A stretch of 64,000 bases of DNA. Origin: Woeseia sp037968755 (lineage in GTDB: Bacteria > Pseudomonadota > Gammaproteobacteria > Steroidobacterales > Woeseiaceae). The DNA lies in contig JBBKWB010000005.1 in assembly GCA_037968755.1 (NCBI GenBank), positions 1-64,000 of the forward strand, read 5' to 3'. How positions within the stretch are numbered: position 1 is the stretch's first letter; each line of letters starts with the position of its first letter. Below, piece after piece: positions 1 to 8,826 of this stretch. Below the pieces are notes generated by a model that was not told where the DNA came from, did not search any database, and saw nothing but the letters and a program-made list of their open reading frames with translations. The position numbers and the translations under genes were made by a program.

Positions 1-138
1 TTACGAATCCGGGTTATGGGATTGCCTGGCGGCTCCCGGCCATCGGTTAAGCTCTGTGTGACGGGTCAAAAGACCACCCGAAGGCTGGTCACAACAGCGC
101 TTACCGTACCGGAAGCCGCCTGCCTGCATTAAATCAAA

Positions 139-414
139 TCAGTGTGCGTACTCAGTGCCATAACCGTCGACGTCGTAGTCGTCAAAGTCAGCTAGCTCTG
201 CGCGCAGAAAGCGATTTTCACGAGACATCTCGATTAAACGCCACACTGGTACATTAGCTTCCTTAATTACGTCGTCTTCGAGGACCAGGTCCTCGCCATC
301 ATCAATCTCGAGCGTGTCGTCAAATTCGAAATCGTCATCGCTCATATCTGCTTCCATCTCCATATCGTCCCTACACCACTCCGTGTCAGCTTGCAGTTCA
401 GGTTCCTGGGCCAT
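139..414 (-). CDS. Small acidic protein of unknown function
   Basis: The 91-residue product is very acidic: residues 15-50 are mostly Asp and Glu. A more balanced C-terminal part (residues 56-85) resembles an amphipathic helix ending in an Asp-rich tail. There is no signal peptide or membrane segment, so it is probably cytoplasmic. The start is supported by a GAGGAG ribosome-binding site just upstream of the ATG. The gene diverges from the marR gene and could share its operator. The C-terminal layout loosely recalls the small PA3496-type acidic proteins of gammaproteobacteria, but I cannot confirm that assignment and propose no function. Confidence 0.7.
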   Translation of the reverse strand: MAQEPELQADTEWCRDDMEMEADMSDDDFEFDDTLEIDDGEDLVLEDDVIKEANVPVWRLIEMSRENRFLRAELADFDDYDVDGYGTEYAH

Positions 415-464
415 GATATTCTCCTCGCGGAGACTTACTTTGATGTGAAGATAAGCATATTTGT

Positions 465-476
465 CTTGATGTCAAG
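465..476. promoter_or_regulatory. Candidate MarR operator between divergent genes
   Basis: CTTGATGTCAAG is an inverted repeat with arms CTTGA and TCAAG. It lies 41 bp before the marR start and 50 bp before the divergent acidic-protein start. A degenerate copy, CTTTGATGTGAAG, lies at 438-450. Inverted repeats of this size between a MarR gene and its divergent neighbour are typical autoregulatory sites. The assignment is inference from position and symmetry. Confidence 0.45.
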
Positions 477-517
477 GTATTTTCCTTCAATTTTGTCAGG
501 CCATATAAGTAACTGAA

Positions 518-1009
518 ATGCCTAGAGATACTGTAGACGTCGTGATCCAGCAATGGGCCGAAGAGCAACCTGAACTCGATGCTTCCGCACTGGGTATCGT
601 GGTTCGAATCCAACTACTCGGCAAACACCTTGGCCGGCGCACCAATCGAGCGCTGAAAAGCCATGGGCTCAAACACTGGGAATACGATGTGCTGGCAGCA
701 TTGCGACGGCAAGGCGCACCGTTCGAACTGGCTGCCACCGATATCGCGCGTGCCGTGCACCTGACCAGCGGGGCAATGACCACGCGCATCGACGGCCTTG
801 AGCAGCGCAAGCTGGTCAGCCGTCGCCAAAGCAAAAAGGATGGCCGCTCTGTCCTCGTTAAGCTGACTTCGCAGGGCAGAAAAGAAATTGACCTGGCACT
901 GGCGACACGGCTCGATGATGCGAATGCTGCGATGAGTCACATTTCTGCCGGCGAGCGCCGGCAGCTTGCCAATAACCTGAGTCGGCTGCTCGCCGACCTG
1001 GAGCAGTGA
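518..1009 (+). CDS. MarR-family transcriptional regulator
   Basis: This 163-residue winged-helix regulator has the usual MarR length. The N-terminal dimerisation helix includes a QWAEEQPELD segment, followed by the HTH around residues 65-95 and a basic wing around residues 100-112 that contains DGLEQRKLVSRR. It should bind DNA as a dimer and respond to a small phenolic or oxidant ligand. The ligand cannot be deduced from sequence. It diverges from the small acidic gene, and the inverted repeat at 465-476 is a likely autoregulatory site. The copper-oxidase genes downstream are on the opposite strand and converge with it, so a regulatory link to them is not implied. Confidence 0.9.
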   Translation: MPRDTVDVVIQQWAEEQPELDASALGIVVRIQLLGKHLGRRTNRALKSHGLKHWEYDVLAALRRQGAPFELAATDIARAVHLTSGAMTTRIDGLEQRKLVSRRQSKKDGRSVLVKLTSQGRKEIDLALATRLDDANAAMSHISAGERRQLANNLSRLLADLEQ

Positions 1010-1045
1010 GCGACGCCGCTAACGAAGGCTAATGCGAATACTGGT

Positions 1046-1690
1046 TTACTCCGGACGCGCCCTGCGCCGCGCCGCACTACTAAGCAGGAACGCGACCACT
1101 ACGACCAGGATTACCAGCAGCGCCGAAATTCGTGGCAAATAGGCCGAGCGCCGGAATGCATCACTGATGCCAGTCACAGCCCATAGGTCACCACTTCCTG
1201 AACCAACGACCAACTGGCCGCGCATGCCTTTTTCCATGTGCTGCGCCATATCGCAATGAATCAGGTAGTTGCGATCTTCCGCCGGCACGATGAAGGTACC
1301 GCTTTGCCGCTGGCCACCCATCGCTTCGATATGGAACATGCCCGCGGGATACAGGTACTTCGGCAGACCGTGCACCATCCACTGGTGGCGCGTTTCGTCT
1401 TCATTGATGAATTCGATTGTGACCCGGCTGCACGGCCGCACCCGCACCTCGTGCTGGCTCATGCCGTATATCACTCCCGGCATATTATTTGCGTAATCGC
1501 GGCCTGCGTGAATGACGAATTTTTCATCACCACTAATCTGGTCGCAGCCATTCGGCAGGCGTTCACGATTTTCGTTCATCACCACGCCGGTAGCCGTCAC
1601 TTGCATGCCGTCATGACCCTCGTGGCCGGCGTGCTGCGCTTGCGCCGCCGTCAAAGCGCAGCACAGGTACAACAACAGCAGACGCTGCAT
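1046..1690 (-). CDS. Membrane-anchored single-domain cupredoxin
   Basis: The 214-residue protein starts at the ATG at 1690, which gives a clean signal peptide (cleavage near AQAQ, residue 19), rather than at an upstream codon inside the preceding gene. A His-rich mature N-terminus (HAGHEGHDG) precedes one cupredoxin domain. The type-1 copper ligands are visible as a His in the RHQWMVHG segment (102 or 107), Cys146, His151 and Met156. Residues about 187-205 form a C-terminal membrane anchor with an Arg-rich cytoplasmic tail. It follows the multicopper oxidase gene by 5 bp and is probably its periplasmic electron donor or copper carrier; that role is inferred from context. Confidence 0.85.
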   Translation of the reverse strand: MQRLLLLYLCCALTAAQAQHAGHEGHDGMQVTATGVVMNENRERLPNGCDQISGDEKFVIHAGRDYANNMPGVIYGMSQHEVRVRPCSRVTIEFINEDETRHQWMVHGLPKYLYPAGMFHIEAMGGQRQSGTFIVPAEDRNYLIHCDMAQHMEKGMRGQLVVGSGSGDLWAVTGISDAFRRSAYLPRISALLVILVVVVAFLLSSAARRRARPE

Positions 1691-1695
1691 GCGGT

Positions 1696-3375
1696 TCAAC
1701 CGCGGTGTCGGCGCACAGCGCCAAAGCCCAGCGCCGCCAGCCAACCGACGGCTGCGCCAGTGAGCAACAAGCGCAGCAGCAGCGACCCGTCCATGCCTGG
1801 CTCGCCGAGTAGCCTGGGCGCATAGCTGTCCCAGACCGGCACCTCACGGCGGTAGTACTCGGCCGTGAAGTAATTGTCCCAGGACACACCGCGGGTTTCC
1901 GGCCAGCCGTCGTCACCGAGAAATTCGTCATACACGATCGCACTGATGTTGCCGCCCGGGCCGATGCCATCCGTGGTAACGCCGTTGTTTTGATGATCGT
2001 GATACGGCCAGATACCGCGCCCGTAGGCGTGCAAACCGTCATTTACGAAACTGAGTGCAATATCGGCGCGCTGCGAGGTTGCCAGCCAAACCACATCCTG
2101 CGGTGCGCGCGCGGCCTCCGGCAGAGGCACGCCATCGCGGTGAGTCACCGTGAATTTGTGGCCGTGTGTGTGCAGTGCAATTCCTTTGGCGCCACCATTA
2201 ACCACCCGCAAGCGCACGGTCTCGTCCTTGTCCGCCACGATCAGAGATTCGCGAAACGTATACGGAAACGAGCGGCCATTTAATGTGAAGTAATCACTGG
2301 TTGAATCGGTGATGTCATAGTCGCGATGCATCGATTGAGTGACTAAACGCGGATCATTGGATTTCTGGATGCGCTCACTGAGCTGCTGGTCAAGATCGAG
2401 ATAGTGCAGGTCGTATTCCTGGGAATACGATTCGCGACTGGCCTGCGACGGCACACGTACAAGACCCGCGCCGATATTCATGGTTTGCAGCCAGTTGTCC
2501 GGCCGATTCTCCTCGACAATAAAAAGGCCCTGCAGCCCCATCATCACGTGTACATGCGGCTGCACGTGACAGTGGTAGTACATCGTGCCTGCCACTCGCG
2601 GCGTCAATTCGTAGCTGCGCGCGCTGCCCGGCATGACCGGCATCTCGCTGGTTGCCGGTACACCGTCATTGCCCTGCCCGTCTGCCGTGATAAAACCGTG
2701 ATCGGCACCGTGCAAGTGCAAGGTATGCGGCATGTAATGGCTGTTCTCGAGTGTGACCGTGACGACATCGCCCTGCTCGATACGAATGGCGGGTGATGGC
2801 AGCCGCAGCGAATAGCGCGCCTGTTGCGACTCGAAGTTTTCCACAGCCATGCCGACGAATTTTGGCGAGAAAACCCACAAACCAGGTTCGACACCAGGGG
2901 CAATGGCATAGCGGGTAACCGGTCCCGCATCGATTGGCGAAGAGCCGTTGAGCTCGGCAACTTCGAGCCGGATGTGGATTTCATCCGGATCACCATCGCC
3001 GTCGAGGTCACGACCCTTCTCCACCGCGTCTGCCGTCAACCCGCTCGCTAGCAAAGTTTGCTGGCTTACGTTGTTGGTGCCGCGGACAAATGCTGCAACT
3101 GCGTAGGGATTATCCGCAACGCAGGGTTTCGATTCAGCTACGTCCACGCCGTCAATTGTCTGTGCGTTACGCCAACCGGACGGATCCGGCGGGCAGAATA
3201 CTTCCGGCTGCAACGTTGCTGACGGCTTCGATTCCGGCAGGGAACGATAGCTGTCCGCACCGAACCAGCGGGTAAGCGTAATTCGCAGTCCTTCCGGGTA
3301 GTACTGCGGCGGCCAGGCGACAATGGCTACCAGCAAGACGGCTATCCACAAACCATGGCGACGCAACCAGTTCAT
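1696..3375 (-). CDS. Membrane-anchored multicopper oxidase with type-1 copper in the first domain
   Basis: This 559-residue multicopper oxidase couples four one-electron substrate oxidations to reduction of oxygen to water, probably in the periplasm. An N-terminal hydrophobic segment (residues 9-21) and a C-terminal one (about 531-552) bracket two cupredoxin domains. Copper motifs are HLHG at 220-223, the HCH...H...M motif at 268-279, H-T-H-G-H at 402-406 and Y-H-D-H at 458-461. The only type-1 Cys is Cys269 in the first domain, as in type-C two-domain oxidases. An Asp-rich DLDGDGDPDE loop (123-132) looks like a calcium site. Its start overlaps the upstream gene stop by 4 bp (ATGA). Substrate (Cu(I), phenols or other) is unknown. 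Confidence 0.9.
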   Translation of the reverse strand: MNWLRRHGLWIAVLLVAIVAWPPQYYPEGLRITLTRWFGADSYRSLPESKPSATLQPEVFCPPDPSGWRNAQTIDGVDVAESKPCVADNPYAVAAFVRGTNNVSQQTLLASGLTADAVEKGRDLDGDGDPDEIHIRLEVAELNGSSPIDAGPVTRYAIAPGVEPGLWVFSPKFVGMAVENFESQQARYSLRLPSPAIRIEQGDVVTVTLENSHYMPHTLHLHGADHGFITADGQGNDGVPATSEMPVMPGSARSYELTPRVAGTMYYHCHVQPHVHVMMGLQGLFIVEENRPDNWLQTMNIGAGLVRVPSQASRESYSQEYDLHYLDLDQQLSERIQKSNDPRLVTQSMHRDYDITDSTSDYFTLNGRSFPYTFRESLIVADKDETVRLRVVNGGAKGIALHTHGHKFTVTHRDGVPLPEAARAPQDVVWLATSQRADIALSFVNDGLHAYGRGIWPYHDHQNNGVTTDGIGPGGNISAIVYDEFLGDDGWPETRGVSWDNYFTAEYYRREVPVWDSYAPRLLGEPGMDGSLLLRLLLTGAAVGWLAALGFGAVRRHRG

Positions 3376-4031
3376 GTTTCACTAGCCCCGGTCGCGCCAC
3401 CCATATGCTTCATGCTCATGAGTAGCGCTGCCGCCAACAGTACGGCAATACCTAAACCGATCCAGCCCCAGGGAATCCGCCAAGCGCCCACTGCGAACGG
3501 AAATATCGAGGTATAGATATTGGCGTTGCTCGGATGCCCTGCTGTCACGATTCCAATGTATTCTCCGTTCTCAGCGAACGTGTATTCGACAAGGAAAGTG
3601 GCATTCTCCTTGATGATTGGTGGCTGGTAAAAAACGGTAACGGCATCCAGATCCGCAATCGCCTCGATATCACTTTGCCGGGCAAACTCACCTTTGCCGG
3701 TGACGTTACGAATGATGCGAAAATCGACTGGCACTTCCTTAAGGCTGCTGTGCAGGTAGTCAAGGACGAAAATGGTTTTGCCGGTATCCGGCAGGTTTTC
3801 ACAGAACTCGGTATCACCCTTTGCCTCCGGCTGGTAGGCGGTGAAGTGCGCATCATAAAACCCTATCGAGATAATGCACGTGTCATCACGCAACAAGACG
3901 CCGCCACCGGCGAGCGCCTGGCCTGCAAGTAACAGCAGCAATGCCGCGATGCCACAATGATAGGACCGCCCGCTGCCGTGGCCGAGAATAGGCACCGGCG
4001 AATCAGGCTGCCGCGGCGTCGGGCTCACCAT
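3372..4031 (-). CDS. Secreted membrane-anchored protein of the copper-oxidase operon, unknown family
   Basis: From the ATG at 4031 the product is 219 residues. A GTG at 3995, just past the preceding stop, would give 207 residues and a tighter signal peptide; no convincing ribosome-binding site separates the two. A hydrophobic segment ending in AGQALA is the export signal, followed by a roughly 140-residue periplasmic domain with two Cys (in DDTCIIS and EFCENLP) and a C-terminal membrane helix with a short tail. It overlaps the multicopper oxidase start by ATGA, so it is very likely co-translated and may assist assembly or anchoring of the oxidase. I do not recognise the family. Confidence 0.75.
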   Translation of the reverse strand: MVSPTPRQPDSPVPILGHGSGRSYHCGIAALLLLLAGQALAGGGVLLRDDTCIISIGFYDAHFTAYQPEAKGDTEFCENLPDTGKTIFVLDYLHSSLKEVPVDFRIIRNVTGKGEFARQSDIEAIADLDAVTVFYQPPIIKENATFLVEYTFAENGEYIGIVTAGHPSNANIYTSIFPFAVGAWRIPWGWIGLGIAVLLAAALLMSMKHMGGATGASET

Positions 4032-5463
4032 CAATTCGTTTGATCGTAAAGCCGGTGTAGCCGTAGAAAATCGACACCAGCGGATTGACCAGGTTGAAGA
4101 ACGCGAAAGGCAGGTAAGCAAGAGTAGGTACGCCGAGGGTCGCCGCCATGTACGCGCCGCAGGTATTCCAGGGAACCAGCGGTGACGTCAAGGTGCCCGA
4201 ATCCTCCACGACGCGGGACAGGTTTTGAGGGGCAAGACCGCGCCGCTGAAACTCCGCCTTGAACATTTTGCCGGGCAGGACAATAGCGATGTACTGATCG
4301 GCAGCAATAATATTGATGCCAATGCAGCTCAAGACGACCGTCATGATCAGCGAGCCGGTGGACTTCGCAGTACGCAACGCCGATTCAATCATGCGTTTCA
4401 ACATGCCGGCGTGCTCGAGCACGGCACCGAATGCCAGCGCGGTAAGAATTAACCAGATCGTCACGAGCATGCCACTCATTCCGCCACGTGACAGAAGATT
4501 ATCAACCTCGGCAACCCCGGTAGTCGACACGTAGCCATTCGCCAATGCCAGCCAGACGCCCTTGGTCAGTGCGAGCCCCTCTGGAAGCTCCGGTGAGTTC
4601 GCGAATTCCAGAACCACTGGCGTTTGCAGCACTATCGCGAGAAAGCCGCCAAGTAATGCGCCGAACAAAATAGTCGGCAGCGGCGGCACCTTCTTGTAGG
4701 CCAGGTAAAACACGACGGCGAGCGGAATCAATGCTAACGGCGTAATATTGAACGAGTTGTCGAGAGTGGTCATCAGGTTTTGCAGGGCCAGGGTTTCTTC
4801 TGGCACATCCGCCATCAGGCCCATGATCGTAAAAATGATCAATGCAATGATCATCGATGGACCGGTCGTCCACGCCATGTGCCGGATATGTGTAAACAGG
4901 TCGGTATCGACAACGGCAGGTGCAAGGTTGGTCGTATCCGACAACGGTGACATTTTGTCACCGAAATAGGCGCCGGAAACAACCGCCCCCGCCGCTATTG
5001 CAGGCGACAAACCGAGGCCCATCGCTACGCCGATCAGGGCTACACCGAGAGTACCCGCGACAGTCCAGGAGCTTCCGGTTGCTAACGCTGCAATAGCACA
5101 GATGATGCAACTTGCCGCGTAGAACCAATGCGGACTCAGCAATTCGAGTCCGTAGTAGATTAGCGCCGGAACGGTACCGGCCATTAGCCAGGTTCCGATC
5201 AAGCCGCCGACTGACAACAGAATGAGTATCGCTCCCATCGCGGTACCGATGCCGGCTACGATGGCCTTTAACAACTCTGGCCACTCGTGACCATTCTGCA
5301 TTGCAACGATTGCGGCGATAGCCGCACCCAGGGTCAATACGATCTGGTTTGGTCCGGAGGACGAATCTGATCCGAACAAATATACCGACAGCGCAAGCAT
5401 CAGTATCAGCGAGAAGACAGGAATCAACGCCTGCAACATTGTCGGTGACTTCGGTTGGCTCAT
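4003..5463 (-). CDS. nhaC: Na+/H+ antiporter, NhaC family
   Basis: This 486-residue polytopic membrane protein has about 12 hydrophobic segments. It carries NhaC-family signatures such as GSSWTVAGTLGVALIG in the first half, the GAYFGDKMSPLSDTTNLAPA segment, and a second-half repeat around SGTLTSPLVPWNTCG. It should exchange external protons for internal sodium. Length matches the family norm. The downstream membrane-protein gene overlaps its 3' end or starts within a few bases of it, so it could head the copper-oxidase transcript, although the functions look unrelated. It is one of three NhaC-superfamily transporters in the first 20 kb. Confidence 0.93.
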   Translation of the reverse strand: MSQPKSPTMLQALIPVFSLILMLALSVYLFGSDSSSGPNQIVLTLGAAIAAIVAMQNGHEWPELLKAIVAGIGTAMGAILILLSVGGLIGTWLMAGTVPALIYYGLELLSPHWFYAASCIICAIAALATGSSWTVAGTLGVALIGVAMGLGLSPAIAAGAVVSGAYFGDKMSPLSDTTNLAPAVVDTDLFTHIRHMAWTTGPSMIIALIIFTIMGLMADVPEETLALQNLMTTLDNSFNITPLALIPLAVVFYLAYKKVPPLPTILFGALLGGFLAIVLQTPVVLEFANSPELPEGLALTKGVWLALANGYVSTTGVAEVDNLLSRGGMSGMLVTIWLILTALAFGAVLEHAGMLKRMIESALRTAKSTGSLIMTVVLSCIGINIIAADQYIAIVLPGKMFKAEFQRRGLAPQNLSRVVEDSGTLTSPLVPWNTCGAYMAATLGVPTLAYLPFAFFNLVNPLVSIFYGYTGFTIKRIDGEPDAAAA

Positions 5464-5580
5464 AGATTATTCGACCTTGTATGCTGATTATTATGGCTGC
5501 CGCATTGCGCCCCCTGCGCAACATCGTCAACCTCGCGACTCTTTACTCGGCCACTTGCAATACTTCTTGCCGGTGTACCG

Positions 5581-6951
5581 TTACTCACCGAACGAACCGG
5601 CGCTCCCGGGAAACACAACAGGTGATTCGGCCCCGTCATTCGCAACACTGGCAACACCGAAAAAGTAATTGTCGATCACCGTATTTTTGAGCGTGTAACT
5701 GTCCACCTTGCCAACGAAGCGGCTGCGGGTCCACTGCGGATCCGTCGTCAGTCGCCAGTACACCCGGTAGCCCGCCAGATTTGCCGCAGCAGGCCCACTC
5801 GGCAAGTGCCAATTCAAGGTGGTATCCGCCGAAACCGCGCCTTCGATCGTGACCTCCGCAGGAAACGGTGGCGCCGCGGCCATGCCTGCGAGCGAGACAG
5901 CGTTCAACGCCGTAAGCTTGCGTGCGTAGTCAAAGTTCACGCCTTCGATTACGTCGCCGTAGGCAATGCCATTCTCGACCCGCAGATCCTGGTGCTGCCG
6001 CTGGTAGTGCTCATGCGTTTCCATTATTCGTACGCCCGGCATACCGGCTTCGTTGAAGGGTCGATGATGGCCACCGCGCCCGAAACGATCCAGCCGGTAG
6101 ATCATCATGACATCGAGGTTGGCAATGTAGTCATCCGCCATGCGATCGATATAGCGAGCCACGTTGCGCGACGCTGAATCGACCTCGCCGCCACGATAGC
6201 GACGCTCAGTTGCCTCGTCGGCGCTTTCGACATAGCGGGTTCCCTCAGAGAACACGCGCGCCGTGCTGTTATCAATTACACCGTCCAGGCCTTCAATGTT
6301 GCCGATCATGTCGTTATTGAGCACCGCCTTGATCCGCCAGTCGTGCGCGAGTGCATATTCCGCGAGTATCTTGCCGCCGAACAGGCCCTGCTCTTCACCG
6401 GATAATGCGGCGTACACAATCGTCCCGGCGAACTTGTGCTGTGACAGCACCCGCGCTGCTTCCAGCACGCCGGCGAGGCCGCTGGCGTTGTCGTTGGCGC
6501 CTGGCGAGTCGTCGGTAAAATTCATTGGGTCGCTGATTCGGGAATCGATGTCGCCCGCCATCAACACCATGCGCTGAGGATCCAGCGTTCCGCGTTGCAC
6601 AGCAATGACGCTAACCACCTCGACCGGATCCGGGATACGCGCTTCACCGGACACCGTGTCGGCGACGGTGATAACTTCGAGGCAATCACCACAGTCCGCG
6701 GAGATGCGCCGAAATTCACTTTCGACCCAGCGTCGAGCAGCGCCGATGCCGCGCTGCGGAGATCGTGTATCAGACAAGGTATGGCGAGTTCCGAAGCCGA
6801 CCAGCGTGCGAATATCAGCCTCGATCCGGTCCGCCGATACGGCCGCGGCGATTTCCGGGCGCAAGTCTTTGTTTGCGGACTCGGCAGCGTGCGCTACCGA
6901 AACGCAACTTAGTCCTGTCAATAGAATGACGCTGTACAACGGTCTACTCAT
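5581..6951 (-). CDS. Secreted M28-family metallopeptidase with C-terminal Fn3-like domain
   Basis: The 456-residue product has a signal peptide (cleavage near AHA, residue 22), an M28 zinc-aminopeptidase domain (about 40-350) and an 85-residue C-terminal beta-sandwich resembling a fibronectin type III domain. Metal and catalytic motifs are GANDNASG (151-158), SGEEQGLFGG, LNNDMIGN and GGHHRPFNE. The first zinc ligand, normally His in an H-x-D-S motif, is Asp134 here (GDIDS), so either the site is altered or Asp serves as ligand. It probably trims peptides in the periplasm or outside the cell. It stands alone on the minus strand. Confidence 0.88.
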   Translation of the reverse strand: MSRPLYSVILLTGLSCVSVAHAAESANKDLRPEIAAAVSADRIEADIRTLVGFGTRHTLSDTRSPQRGIGAARRWVESEFRRISADCGDCLEVITVADTVSGEARIPDPVEVVSVIAVQRGTLDPQRMVLMAGDIDSRISDPMNFTDDSPGANDNASGLAGVLEAARVLSQHKFAGTIVYAALSGEEQGLFGGKILAEYALAHDWRIKAVLNNDMIGNIEGLDGVIDNSTARVFSEGTRYVESADEATERRYRGGEVDSASRNVARYIDRMADDYIANLDVMMIYRLDRFGRGGHHRPFNEAGMPGVRIMETHEHYQRQHQDLRVENGIAYGDVIEGVNFDYARKLTALNAVSLAGMAAAPPFPAEVTIEGAVSADTTLNWHLPSGPAAANLAGYRVYWRLTTDPQWTRSRFVGKVDSYTLKNTVIDNYFFGVASVANDGAESPVVFPGSAGSFGE

Positions 6952-7076
6952 GATGTTCCTGCCCGGTATTTGATGCTGTCATTCGCTGACACCGCTTATT
7001 GTAATTCACTGCAAGGGCTCGCATTGCGCAGGTATTCAGCCTGCAGGCAGCAGTCCGGATTTTGTCGACCGGGCCG

Positions 7077-8171
7077 TCACTTATTCGCAGGCGTCAGTTT
7101 CAGCAAGCGACCGCGCCTGCCGTCTTCAATCAGCCACAACGCGCCGTCGGGACCCTGGCGAATGCCACGAATTCGATTATTCATATCAAAGCGCTCTGCT
7201 TCCCTTGCGCGTTCGCCGTCGAATTCGATGCGTACCAGCGATTGCGACGACAGGCCGGTGATAAAGCCGTTACCCCGCCAGCCCGGAAACAACGCGCCGT
7301 CATAAATGACCAAACCGGATGGCGAGACAACAGGCGTCCACCAGGTGGCCGGTGCGGTAAATTCCGGGCGTGTATCGTGATCGGGAATAACTCTGCCATC
7401 GTAGTGATCGCCGTTCGAAACTATCGGGTAGCCGTAGTTGTGCCCACGCTGTACGAGGTTCAGCTCATCGCCGCCTCTTGGACCCATTTCGTGATTCCAC
7501 AAGCGACCGTTACCGTCGAACGCGATACCGAGCGGATTACGGTGACCCAGTGACCAGACCTGCGCCGCAATATCACCATCGTTTGCGAACGGATTGTCCG
7601 CCGGCACACTGCCATCGTCATTCAGCCGCAGAATTTTGCCGAGATTGGCCTGCATGTCCTGCGCCGGACTGAACTTTTGCCGGTCGCCCGATGAAATAAA
7701 CAGAAAACCGTCGGGTGAAAAAATCATGCGATGGCCGTAGTGGCCGCGACCGCTGACCTTCGGGACCTGCCGCCAAATTACTTCAAGATTTTCCAGTGCC
7801 GGCTTGTCGCCGGCAGGCAAGCGCGCTTTCGCCACTGCAGCACCCCGAGTGCCGCCGTCACCGGCTTCGGCATAACTCAGATACAAGGTGCGATTGGTCG
7901 CAAAATCCGGATGCAAGACTACATCGCCAAGGCCGCCCTGCCCGCCGTAATCAACAGCAGGCACGCCGCCGACTAGCTGCCGCTGCTTGCCATCCCCGTT
8001 CAGCAGCACCAGCCGACCTTCTTTCTCCGTCACGAGCATGCGGCCATCCGGCAGGAAGCTGAATGCCCAGGGCCAGTCGAAAGTTGCCACCTCCGTTACC
8101 GCGAACGGCCGGGTGTTTTCCGCGCAGGCGATCAAAGGCACGAACAGAGCCAGTATGAGCAAGCGATTCAT
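7077..8171 (-). CDS. PQQ-dependent soluble aldose/sugar dehydrogenase (GDH-B/YliI-like)
   Basis: The 364-residue six-bladed beta-propeller begins with a signal peptide that could also be a lipoprotein signal (LIACAE). Family landmarks are LPDGRMLVTEKEGRL near the N-terminus, GRGHYGHRMIFSPDG with the probable catalytic His, SLGHRNPLGIAFD, GGDELNLVQRGHNYGYP and a terminal GRRGRLLKL strand. Members oxidise aldose C1 hydroxyls in the periplasm using PQQ and calcium. No PQQ synthesis genes are in the window. The downstream M28 gene starts about 125 bp away, so the two may be separate transcripts. Confidence 0.92.
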   Translation of the reverse strand: MNRLLILALFVPLIACAENTRPFAVTEVATFDWPWAFSFLPDGRMLVTEKEGRLVLLNGDGKQRQLVGGVPAVDYGGQGGLGDVVLHPDFATNRTLYLSYAEAGDGGTRGAAVAKARLPAGDKPALENLEVIWRQVPKVSGRGHYGHRMIFSPDGFLFISSGDRQKFSPAQDMQANLGKILRLNDDGSVPADNPFANDGDIAAQVWSLGHRNPLGIAFDGNGRLWNHEMGPRGGDELNLVQRGHNYGYPIVSNGDHYDGRVIPDHDTRPEFTAPATWWTPVVSPSGLVIYDGALFPGWRGNGFITGLSSQSLVRIEFDGERAREAERFDMNNRIRGIRQGPDGALWLIEDGRRGRLLKLTPANK

Positions 8172-8213
8172 GCCAGATCCTTTCGCAGTGTCTGCGTGAT
8201 GCCGGGGATACGA

Positions 8214-8771
8214 TCAGACCCGGATTTCGAACACAGATTCAATTTCCACTGCGGCATTCAGTGGCAAGGAATTGGTGCCCAGCGCGGCCCGTGCCGCGAG
8301 ACCGGCATCGCCGAATACCTGTTGCAACAGCTCCGAGGCGCCGTTCATTACGCTGGATTGAGCGGTGAAGTCGTCAACGCTGTTGACGAAGCCGCGCAGT
8401 TGAATGCACTGCACTACCCGGTCGAGATCGCCGCCACAGGCCACTTTGAGTTGCGCGAGTATCCGGATGGCCACCATCCGCGCGGCTGCAAAGCCATCTT
8501 CAACCGTCAGATCCTTGCCCAACTTTCCAAACGTGGGTGTCTCGGCATCGGCAGGAGGTATCTGGCCTGCGATAAATACCTGGTTTCCGGAAATCCGGTA
8601 AGGCACGTACACGGCGACTGGCGTGGCAGGCGTCGCAAGCGCTATTCCGAGCTCTCGCAGTCGATCTTCAACACGACCAGGGCGGGCAATCGCTCCGCTC
8701 GCCGTACTGGTAGTCAGTCCAAGCGCGATGGAAGCCGTGCCCAGCATCTCAAAAAAATGTCGTCTGTCCAT
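8214..8771 (-). CDS. Tat-exported RidA/YjgF-family protein
   Basis: This 185-residue protein has a twin-arginine leader (DRRHFFEMLG followed by a hydrophobic stretch to about residue 27) and then a complete Rid domain. The conserved Arg of the imine/enamine deaminase site appears in the ARAALGTNSLPLNAAVE segment near the C-terminus. Rid proteins normally hydrolyse reactive enamines in the cytoplasm; a Tat signal places this one in the periplasm. It sits 55 bp downstream of a NhaC-type antiporter gene and may be co-transcribed. Its substrate is unknown. Confidence 0.88.
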   Translation of the reverse strand: MDRRHFFEMLGTASIALGLTTSTASGAIARPGRVEDRLRELGIALATPATPVAVYVPYRISGNQVFIAGQIPPADAETPTFGKLGKDLTVEDGFAAARMVAIRILAQLKVACGGDLDRVVQCIQLRGFVNSVDDFTAQSSVMNGASELLQQVFGDAGLAARAALGTNSLPLNAAVEIESVFEIRV

Positions 8772-8826
8772 GTCGCTGTTACTCCCGGTTTCTTTTGCGG
8801 CCGGCCAGCGCGGCCGGTCGATAACT

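Noticed and set aside
1..129. 43-codon minus-strand frame at the left edge
   Set aside because: No ribosome-binding site and no coding character; the edge region shows nothing else I can support.
601..611. tRNA-like T-arm sequence GGTTCGAATCC
   Set aside because: It lies inside the marR coding frame, and no acceptor stem, anticodon arm or CCA end can be built around it.
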